Below are positions 7,863 to 16,800 of a stretch of 64,000 nucleotides of DNA, in pieces. Origin of the DNA: Streptomyces goshikiensis (GTDB taxonomy: Bacteria; Actinomycetota; Actinomycetes; Streptomycetales; Streptomycetaceae); the NCBI RefSeq assembly GCF_014650555.1, contig NZ_BMVE01000020.1, positions 46,060 to 110,059 of the forward strand, written 5' to 3'. A model generated the notes under the pieces. That model had not been told where the DNA came from. It saw only the letters and a program-made list of their open reading frames with translations, and ran no database searches. The position numbers and the translations under genes are program-made. Position 1 is the first letter of the stretch. Every line of letters starts with the position of its first letter.

Positions 7863-9230
7863 GTGAACGCATCCACCACAGCCACAGCCACAGCCACAGC
7901 CGCGGTCCTTCCCGTTGTCGTGATCGGTGCCGGCCCCATCGGCCTGGCGGCCGCCGCCCGGCTCATCGAGCGGGACATCCAGCCCCTGGTGCTGGAGGCC
8001 GGACCCGCCGCGGCGACGGCGGTCCGCGCCTGGTCGCACGTGCGGCTGTTCTCCCCCTGGTCCGAGGTCGTCGACCCGGCCGCCGAGAAGCTCCTGGCCC
8101 CCAGCGGCTGGGTCCGGCCCAACGGCTCCGCCTACCCGTCCGGGGCCGACTGGGCCGGCCTCTATCTCCAGCCGCTGGCCGACGTCCTGGGTGAGAAGGT
8201 CCGCTACGACACCACCGTCACCGGCGTCTCCCGTGCCGGCCGCGACCGCATCGTCGACGCCGACCGCGACACCCAGCCCTTCGTCATCCACTACAGCGGC
8301 CCGGACGGCGCGGAGGGGCGGATCCACGCCCGCGCCGTGATCGACGCCTCCGGCACGTGGTCCACCCCCGGCCCGGCCGGCGGCAGCGGCCTGCCCGCAA
8401 TCGGCGAGAAGGCCGCGGCCGACCGGATCTCCTACCGGATCCCGGACCTCAAGAACCCGGCCGTCCGCGCCCGGTACGCCGGGAAGCGCACCGCCGTCAT
8501 CGGTTCCGGCGCCTCCGCCTTCACCGCGCTCGCCTGCCTGGCCGACCTCGCCACGTCCGACGACGGCGCCGGCACGCACGCGACGTGGATCCTGCGCCGG
8601 GGGATCTCCGGCTCGACCTTCGGCGGCGGCGAGGCCGACCAGCTGCCTGCCCGCGGCGCCCTCGGTCTTGCCGCGAAGGCCGCCGTCGAAGACGGCTACG
8701 CCGACGCGATCACCGGCTTCCGCACCGACGCCGTCGAACGCGACGGGGACGGCCGCCTGGTCCTGATCGGTGAGGACAACCGCCGCCTCGCTGCGGTCGA
8801 CGAGGTCGTCGCCCTCACCGGCCTGCGCCCCGACCTCACCTTCCTCGAAGAGCTCCGTCTCGGCCTCGACGAGCGCCTCCAGGCGCCCATCGCGCTCGCG
8901 CCGCTGATCGACCCCAACCAGCACTCGTGCGGCACCGTCTACCCGCACGGCGCGGGCGAGCTGTCCCACCCCGAGAGGGGCCTCTACCTCGTCGGCATGA
9001 AGTCGTACGGCCGCGCCCCGACCTTCCTCGCGATGACCGGCTACGAGCAGGTCCGCTCCATCGCCGCCCACCTCGCCGGCGACCACGAGGCCGCCGAACG
9101 CGTCGAGCTCACGCTCCCGGAGACCGGTGTCTGCGGCGGCGCGGGCCTCTTCGACCAGCCTGCCGCCGAGGAGGCCAGCGCGGGAGGCTGCTGCGCTGCC
9201 CCGGCCACGCTGACGCCCGGAGGCTGCTGA
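7863..9230 (+). CDS. ArsO-like FAD-dependent monooxygenase with Cys-rich tail
   Basis: 455 residues from GTG 7863. The FAD-binding Rossmann motif is VIGAGPIGLAAAARL near the N-terminus, and a second dinucleotide motif, AVIGSGASAFTAL, lies near residue 215. The layout is that of class B-like flavin monooxygenases and the ArsO proteins of arsenic islands. The last about 33 residues are unusual: cysteines occur as GVCGGAG, GGCCAAP and a terminal GGC, separated by Ala/Gly linkers. This looks like a soft-metal-binding tail. The gene is divergent from the CVC-type ArsR, so As(III) induction is likely. Whether it oxidises an organoarsenical, a thiol-arsenic adduct or something else is unknown. Confidence 0.8.
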   Translation: MNASTTATATATAAVLPVVVIGAGPIGLAAAARLIERDIQPLVLEAGPAAATAVRAWSHVRLFSPWSEVVDPAAEKLLAPSGWVRPNGSAYPSGADWAGLYLQPLADVLGEKVRYDTTVTGVSRAGRDRIVDADRDTQPFVIHYSGPDGAEGRIHARAVIDASGTWSTPGPAGGSGLPAIGEKAAADRISYRIPDLKNPAVRARYAGKRTAVIGSGASAFTALACLADLATSDDGAGTHATWILRRGISGSTFGGGEADQLPARGALGLAAKAAVEDGYADAITGFRTDAVERDGDGRLVLIGEDNRRLAAVDEVVALTGLRPDLTFLEELRLGLDERLQAPIALAPLIDPNQHSCGTVYPHGAGELSHPERGLYLVGMKSYGRAPTFLAMTGYEQVRSIAAHLAGDHEAAERVELTLPETGVCGGAGLFDQPAAEEASAGGCCAAPATLTPGGC

Positions 9231-9373
9231 CCGCGGTTGCGCATCGCCGGGCCACACGGGCCGAATCCGGACCAGGGACCCGGACACGGCACGCATCAAC
9301 CTGGCCATGACAGCCACCGTCCTTCTTGCGCCGCCTGCCCGAGGCACCCGTGTCCGGTCCTTAGCCCGAGGCC

Positions 9374-9964
9374 ATGAGGCTTTGGTGTGCGGCGTCGATG
9401 TGGAACCGTTCTTGTGTCAGGCTGCGGAGCATGGGGTGGACATTCAAAGTGCACGGCGGTATCGCGACCGTGCTGGGGATCGCGCTGCTGGCGCTGACAG
9501 CGCTCACCTGGTTGCCTGGGACCTTGCCGCTGACAGGGTCGAGCTGGCTGCTGGCGGCGATTGTCGTGTTGCTCTTCCCGGTCTTCATATCTGCCCTGGT
9601 GCGTGTGTTCCTGACGCGCGCGGACCGGCGCTCGGTTTGGCTGGCTTTCCGGTGCCTTCCTCGAAAGGCCCGGATGGGGCTTGCGGCCTTGGTCCTGTGG
9701 GGCGTTGTGATGATGGTCTTGAGTACGGCGGGCCAAGGGAACCTCCAGTCCGCGGAGCTGAGGGAAGGTCGGTACTTCGCTTTCGACACCACGCCGCCCG
9801 CGCGTGGCACGGTCGAGGTCTCCCAGAGTCAGTACCAGGCTGTTCTGGAGAGCGATGAGCGCAGCGTGTTCGCGATCCCGGGGTTGCTGTTCGTCGGCGC
9901 CGCATACGTCGTCTTGGCGGCCGGGGAGCTGCGCCGAGCAGATCGAGTCCGTGTGCCGTCGTGA
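9374..9964 (+). CDS. Hypothetical membrane protein
   Basis: 196 residues from ATG 9374, or about 177 from ATG 9431, which starts closer to the first helix. Four hydrophobic segments are visible: about residues 29-47, 58-75, 100-118 and 165-182, the last reading 'IPGLLFVGAAYVVLAAG'. A soluble loop of about 45 residues lies between helices 3 and 4. No family is recognised. It is followed 27 nt later by a small acidic protein gene on the same strand, so the two may be co-expressed. I see no link to the arsenic cluster beyond position. Confidence 0.55.
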   Translation: MRLWCAASMWNRSCVRLRSMGWTFKVHGGIATVLGIALLALTALTWLPGTLPLTGSSWLLAAIVVLLFPVFISALVRVFLTRADRRSVWLAFRCLPRKARMGLAALVLWGVVMMVLSTAGQGNLQSAELREGRYFAFDTTPPARGTVEVSQSQYQAVLESDERSVFAIPGLLFVGAAYVVLAAGELRRADRVRVPS

Positions 9965-9991
9965 CCCGTTCCTGGCTGGCATCCTGGAGCG

Positions 9992-10303
9992 ATGGAACGT
10001 GGAACCGGCGCCACCGAGAACGGCCTGCGGCATCTGCTCAACGAGTGGGATCCGATCGGCGTCGCTGACGTTGTGAAGGACGAGTACGACTGCATGCTCG
10101 CGCCTCTGCTGCAGCGGCTCCGTGGTGGCGCCGGTCAGTCGGATATCGGTGATTTCCTAAGGCATGAGCTGGAGGATCACTTCGGTCTCGACCCGCTGGG
10201 GCTGCGGCCGGAAGCGATGGCGGCCCGAGTGGTCTCCTGGTGGACAGCCGCTGGCAGGGCCGGTGGCCCTGGCCACGTTGAGGAGTTGTCCGACGGGCCC
10301 TGA
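9992..10303 (+). CDS. Small acidic hypothetical protein, immunity-like
   Basis: 103 residues from ATG 9992. The sequence LLNEWDPIGVADVVKDEYD followed by a helical LAPLLQRL..IGDFLRHELEDHFGLD resembles the DUF1871-like proteins of about 90 residues found near polymorphic toxin genes. I recall this pattern but cannot verify it here. It lies about 0.5 kb upstream of the Tc BC gene on the same strand, so a role as an immunity protein for the BC toxin tail is possible but only by position. The translation is clean and acidic, unlike the Arg-rich artefact frames around it. Confidence 0.5.
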   Translation: MERGTGATENGLRHLLNEWDPIGVADVVKDEYDCMLAPLLQRLRGGAGQSDIGDFLRHELEDHFGLDPLGLRPEAMAARVVSWWTAAGRAGGPGHVEELSDGP

Positions 10304-10827
10304 AATCGGGCGGCTCGTGGTCGGCGCCGGATGATCCGATAGCCGTCTACAACGAGAGCGGACCAGTGCACGAGCCGCCTCTGTCGGAGATGGAGAAGTC
10401 CTGGCTCAGCCGCCGTGCCGACCGGGTAGGTTGCGCGCTCGGTACCAGTCAGGGCACTTCGGGCGCCTGATCTGCACGGAGGCCGCCCGCGGCGTCGGCC
10501 GCCGGGCTGTCGTGCCAGTTCGTGGTGTTCAAGCTTGCGGAGTCCGCCCAGGAAGGTTGGAGGGCGGTCACCGTCAGCACGATCTCCGACCGCCCGGCCC
10601 AAGTCCTCGGCACGGTCGGACCCGCGGTGACGGTGGAGACCGTCTGTTCAGTCGGCCGGCCCTTTCCCGGCCTCGTGCCGCGCCGGGCCGCCGACGGGGC
10701 GCGTGCGGCGCGCTTCGGCGCGCGGGGCCAGAGGCGTGCTTCGAACGGCGCGTATGTCGCGCATGCGGCATACGGGATCGGTGTACTAGCTTCCACGTAC
10801 CTGGTTGATGATCGCGTGGGGGTTGTG
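10304..10827 (+). other. Gap before the Tc BC gene; possible transposase relic
   Basis: No convincing complete gene lies in these 524 bases. The BC frame stays open upstream to 10522, but its translation becomes Arg/Ala-rich and does not look like SpvB. A short piece near 10522 reads 'VFKLAESAQEGWRAV', which resembles a transposase C-terminus. This suggests an old insertion that left the upstream open frame. Several GC-rich palindromic stretches lie at about 10690-10770. Any BC promoter would have to be here, but I could not point to clear -35/-10 boxes. Confidence 0.3.
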
Positions 10828-13800
10828 GTGGCCGTCGACAGCGAATCCGCGACAAGCGCAGCCGGCGGTGGCGGCGGGCCCGGCATGACGAGCACACCCG
10901 CATCCGCGCCGCACCGTCCGCCCGCCGTGAGCCTGCCGAAGGGCGGCGGGGCGATCAAGGGCATCGGCGAGAAGTTCGCGGCCAATCCGGTGACCGGCGC
11001 CGGCGCCATGACCGTGCCGGTCGCGGCCACCCCCGGCCGGTCGGGCTTCGGCCCGGACCCGGCGCTCGGTTACGACTCGGGCGCGGGCAACGGCCCCTTC
11101 GGGCTCGGCTGGAGCCTCGGGCTGCCCGCGATCACCCGCAGGACCGACAAGGGCGTGCCCCGGTACGACGACGCGGCCGATTCCGACGTGTTCATCCTCT
11201 CCGGCGCCGAGGACCTCGTACCCGTACTGGTCCCCGAGGGCGACCGCTGGGTGCCGGAAGTGCTGCCGCCGCGCACGATCGGCGGCGCCCGCTACACCGT
11301 GCGGGGCTACCGGCCTCGTGTCGAGGGCCTCTTCGCCCGCGTCGAGCGCTGGACGAACACCGGGGACCCCGCGGACGTCTTCTGGCGCTCGATCTCCCGC
11401 GACGACATCACCACCTGGTACGGGCACACCCCGGAGTCCCGGATCACCGACCCGGCCGACGCCTCGCGCGTGTTCGGCTGGCTGATCTCCGAGAGCCACG
11501 ACGACCGGGGCAATCTCGTCGCGTACGGCTACAAGCCCGAGGACGACGAGGGCGTGGACACGACCGCCGGCCACGAACGCCACCGGCAGCGCGCCGCCAA
11601 CCGCTACCTCAAGCGGATCCGCTACGGCAACCACACACCCTGGATCTCCTCCTTCGACACCGCCACCGGCCGGCGGCCGCTGCCCACCGACGACCAGTGG
11701 CACTTCGAACTCGTCCTCGACTACGGAGAGCACGATCCGGCCGCTCCCACCCCGAACGCCGCGGGCGCCTGGAGCGCCCGCGCCGACCCCTTCTCGTCGT
11801 TCCGCTCCGGGTTCGAGGTTCGGACCCACCGGCTCTGCCGCCGCGTCCTGATGTTCCACCACTTCCCCGACGAGCCGGAGGTCGGTGCCGACTGTCTCGT
11901 CCGCTCGACGGACTTCCGGTACGCCCACGGGGTGCACGCGACCCTGACAGCGGTCACCCACCAGGGCTATCAGCGCGACAGCGGGGGTTTTCGCGCCCGC
12001 TCCCTGCCCCCGGTCGAGTTCACCTACTCCGAGGCGGTCGTCGACCACACCCTCCGCGAGCTCGACGAGGAGAGCCTGGACGGACTGCCCGCCGGCCTGG
12101 ACGGCGGAGCCCGGTACCAGTGGGTCGACCTGGACGGCGAGGGACTGCCGGGCATCCTCACCGAACAGGGCGGCGGATGGTTCTACAAACGCAACCTCAG
12201 CCCGCTCACCTCCACACGGGCCCGGTTCGGGCCGGCCGAGACCATCTCGTCCCGCCCCTCGCTAGCCCTGGCCACCGGGGCCCAGTTCCTCGACCTCGCG
12301 GGGGACGGGCGCGTAGACCTCGTCCGCTTCACCGGGCTCGACCCCGGATTCCAGGAACACGCCTCCGACGGGACGTGGGAGCCGTACACCCCCTTCCTCT
12401 CGCTGCCCGACCGCGACTGGGCGGATCCGAACCTGCGGTTCGTCGACCTCGACGGCGACGGACTCGCCGACGTCCTCGTCACCGAGGACGATGCCCTGGT
12501 CTGGCACCCCTCGCTCGGCGAGGCGGGCTTCGGACCCGAGCGGCGCGAGACCCGCGCCCGTGACGAGGAACGCGGGCCGGTGCTCGTCTTCGCCGACACC
12601 GACCAGTCGGTGCACCTGGCGGACATGAGCGGGGACGGTCTCACCGATCTCGTCCGCATCCGCAACGGCGAGCTCTGCTACTGGCCGAACCTGGGCCACG
12701 GCCGCTTCGGCTCGAAGGTCGTGATGACCGGGGCCCCCTCCGACCACCCCGACCGCTTCGACCAGCGGCGCATCCTTCTCGCCGATGTCGACGGCTCCGG
12801 TACCACCGACGTGCTCCACCTGCGCGCCGACGGCACACGGATCCACTTCAACCGGTCCGGCAACGACTTCGCGCCGCCCGTACCGCTGCCGTCACTGCCC
12901 CCGGCGGACGACCTCACCCACGTCCACGCCGTCGACCTGCTCGGCAACGGCACGGCCTGTCTGGTGTGGTCCTCACCCCTGCCGGCGGACGCCCGCCGCC
13001 CCCTGCGCTACCTCGACCTGATGGGCGCAGTGAAGCCCCATCTGCTCACCCGGGTGCGCAACAACCTCGGCGCGGAGACCGAGATCGCGTACGCGCCGTC
13101 CACCGCCTTCTCCCTGAGCGACCGGCGGGCCGGTACGCCCTGGGAGACGAAGCTGGCCTTCCCCGTCCATGTGGTCGAGCGGACGACCGCCCGCGACAAG
13201 TGGCGCGGCACGGCCTTCACGAGCCGCTACAGCTACCACCACGGCTGCTTCGACGGGGCCGAGCGCGAGTTCCGCGGCTTCGCGCGCGTGGAGCGGACCG
13301 ACGTCGAGGACTACGGCACGTTCGCGGCGGCCAACGCGGACAGTCCCTATGTCACCGCCGACCACCGGCTCTACCAGCCGCCCGTACGAACGGTCACCTG
13401 GCGGCACACCGGGGTGCCCGTCGAGGGCCGGGACCCGCTGCACCCCTTCCGGCACGAATACTTCCGCGCGTCCGAGGAGTACGCGCCGCCGGGCCAGGAC
13501 CTCGGTACCCTGCCGCTCGGTCCCGGCGAACGACGCGAAGCCGTAAGGGCGTTCAAAGGCGCCCTCCTGCGCGAGGAGACGTACGAACTCGACCTCACCG
13601 CCGCGACGGGCGGCGAACGGCCGCCGGTTGCGGTCCGCATCCTCGCGGCCACCTCGCACGCCCACCGCATCCGCCTCCTCCAGCCCCGCTCCGGCCAACA
13701 CCACGCCGTCTTCCACACCTTCGAGAGCGAGACCGTCGCCCACCACTACGAGCTCGACCTGCGCACCACGTCCTCCGTACCCGCACCGCAGCCCGCGCCC

Positions 13801-16800
13801 GATCCGAGGATCCTCCACACGCTCAACATCACCGTGGACACCTACGGAACCGTCCTCCAATCCGTCGCCGTCGCATACCCGCGCACGCGGCCGGCCCCCC
13901 TCGCCGACCCGCTCCTGCCGCCCGCCACCGAGACCCTCGTCGCCGCCGTGCAGGGCGAGCTCCACGTCGTCTACACCGAGAGCCGCACCACCGATCCGCT
14001 CCCGCCCGACCCCGACCGGCACCGCCTTCCGCTGCCCTGCGAGGTGCGCACGTACGAGCTGACCGGTGTCGGACCCGACGAGGCAGGCGACGGGCGCCGG
14101 CTCACTCCGGAGGGGCTGCGCCGGTACCGGCTCGGCGAGCGGCACCAGAGCGGCGGGACACCGGTGGCCGAACTCGACCACCACCAACTGCCCGACCGGG
14201 TGACCCCCCAGAAGCGGCTCCTCCAACTGGTCCGCACGCTCTACTACGACGAGGCGCTCGACGGGCCGATGCCCCTGGCCGGCCTGACCGCCCGCGCCCT
14301 GCCCTACGGGAGGTACACCCTCGCCTGGACCGACCCGATGCTGACGGCGGTCCTGGGTGACAAGGCGACGCCCGAGGTCAGGGCCGCAGTGGCGGACCGG
14401 GCCGTCAGTGGCCACCTCGCGGGCCCGGCCGCCGTGCGGCTCCTCGGCGCGGACGCCGCCGGTCGGTACTGGCGCTGCTCGGGAGGCGCGGAGTACGACC
14501 CCGACGCGCCGCACCGGTTCTTCCTGCCCTCCGGGTGGGCCGACGCCTTCGCAAACACCACCCGCCTCGAACACGACCCGTACGGCCTCTGTCTGAAGGC
14601 GAGCACTGACCCCCTCGGCAATCGCACCGAGGTGCTCGCCCACGACTACCGCGTGATGGCACCCCGCAGGATCCGCGACATCAACGGCAACCACACCGAG
14701 GCGCGCTTCGACGCCCTCGGCCTCCCGGCCGCCACCGCGCTCAGCGCGAAGGACGGCACGGGCGACCACCTCGCCGGGTTCGACGCGGCCGCGCTCAACC
14801 CCGGAATCGCCGCCCTCACACGGTTCTTCGCCACCGACGACTACGACCCGGCGCACGCCCGGCCACTGCTCCTCGACGCGAGCCAGCGGTGGCTCTTCCA
14901 CTTCGGCGAGGAACTGCGCGACGGCGAGGTCGTGTGGGCCCAGCACCCGCCCTCCACGGCCGCGCTCAGTCGTGAACGGCATGCCCACGAGCCGGCCGAA
15001 AGCCCCTTGCAGGCCGCCTTCCTCTACGCGGACGGCCTCGGCAACGCCCTGGTCAGCAAGGTCCAGGCCGAACCCGACGAGCCGGGCGGCCCCCTGCGCT
15101 GGGTCGCCAGCGGCAAGACCGTGGTCAACAACAAGGGCAATCCGGTCAAACGGTACGAGGCGTACTTCGGGCCGCCCGGCAGCGGCCACCGATTCGAGGA
15201 GCCGGGCGAGCACGGCGTCACCCCGCTGTACTTCTACGACGCGATCGGGCGGCTGATCCGCACCGACTTCCCCGACGGCAGCCACCACCGCGTCGACTTC
15301 TCGCCCTGGGACGTCACCGACCACGACCGCAACGACACGGTCCTGGAACCCGGCAACGGCTGGTACGCGCGGATGAGCACCTCGGCCCTGCCCGCCGAAC
15401 GCCGTGCGGCGCGCCAGGCAGCCGCCCACGCCGGCACCCCCGGACGCGCCCTGCTCGACGGCCTCGGGCACACCGCCATGACGATCGGCCACAACAGGCT
15501 GGACGGCGTCGACGAGAAGCACGTCAGCTTCACCCGACGGGACGTGGAGGGCAATCCGCTCTGGATCCGGGACCCGCGCGGCAACCGGGTGCTCCAGCAC
15601 GCCGTCCCGCCCCTGCCGCCCGGCGTCCACCCCCTCGACGACCCGCAGAACCTGTCCCCGCGCGGGTTCAGCCCCGGCTACGACCTGACCGGGCACGCGC
15701 TGTTCGAGCACAGCCCGGACTCCGGCGAGCGCTGGACCCTCCGGGACGCGGCGGACGGGCCGCTGTTCACCTGGAACGGCCGGGGATTTCGGACCCGTAC
15801 GACGTACGACGCCCTGCGTCGTCCGGTCGGAACCTACGTCACCGCGACCGGCGACACGACCCCCTCCGGGGCTCCGCGCGACCCGGCGCGACCGGAGGCC
15901 CCCGAGGCGCTGGCCGAGTACCGCGTCTACGGCGAGACGCACCCCGACCCGGACCGGAACCTGCGCGGCCGGGCCTTCCGGGTCTACGACGGCGCCGGTG
16001 TGGCGACCAGCGAGCGCTACGACTTCAAGGGCAACCTGACCGAGGCCGCCCGCGGCTTCGCCCGTGACCACACCGGCACACCGGACTGGTCCCCCCTGGC
16101 CTCCCTCACCGACCCGGACCGGCTCACCGAGGCCGCCGCACCCCTGCTCGAACCGGGCCCGCCGCTGACCATCAGCACGACGTACGACGCCCTCGGCCGC
16201 CCGGTCGAGGTCACCACACCCGACGGCAGCGTCACCCGCAGGTCGTACAACGAGGCGGGCCTGCCCGAGCGCGTGGAGGTGAACCAGCGGGGCGCTGCGG
16301 CGGCCACCGCGTTCGTCACCGGTGTGGACTACGACGCCCACGGCCGGCGCACCCGCGTCGCCCACGGCAACGGCGCCCGCACCGCTTACACCTACGATCC
16401 GTTCACCTTCCGCCTGACCGGCGTGCGCACGACCCGGCCGGTCGGCCCGGACACCTCCGCCTCACCGCTGTTCGCGAACGCCTCCGTGGTACAGGACCTC
16501 CACTACACCTACGACCCGGTCGGCAACATCACCCGCATCGAGGACGCCTCGCTCGCCACGATCGCCGGGGTCGCCGCCGCGCGCGACCACAGCCATGACG
16601 CGTCCTACCGGCTCGTCGCCGCGAGCGGCCGCGAGCACGCCGGCCAGACCGGCTTCCTGCCGGACCCGCCCGACGCCGGCCGCCGGGACTACCCCTTCGC
16701 CGGTGCCCGCGTCCACCCGAACGACCTCCAAGGACTGCGCGGCTATGTGGAGCGCTACCGCTACGACGCGGTCGGCAACCTCATGCACCTCGCCCATCAC

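Noticed and set aside
7752..9347. In-frame upstream extension of the second ArsR to 652 residues
   Set aside because: The extension lies opposite the FAD enzyme, is not protein-like, and ArsR homology begins exactly at ATG 7751.
12973..16365. Minus-strand open frame of 1130 codons inside the BC gene
   Set aside because: Third-position GC bias keeps the antisense frame open; the plus frame carries the TcB and RHS motifs.
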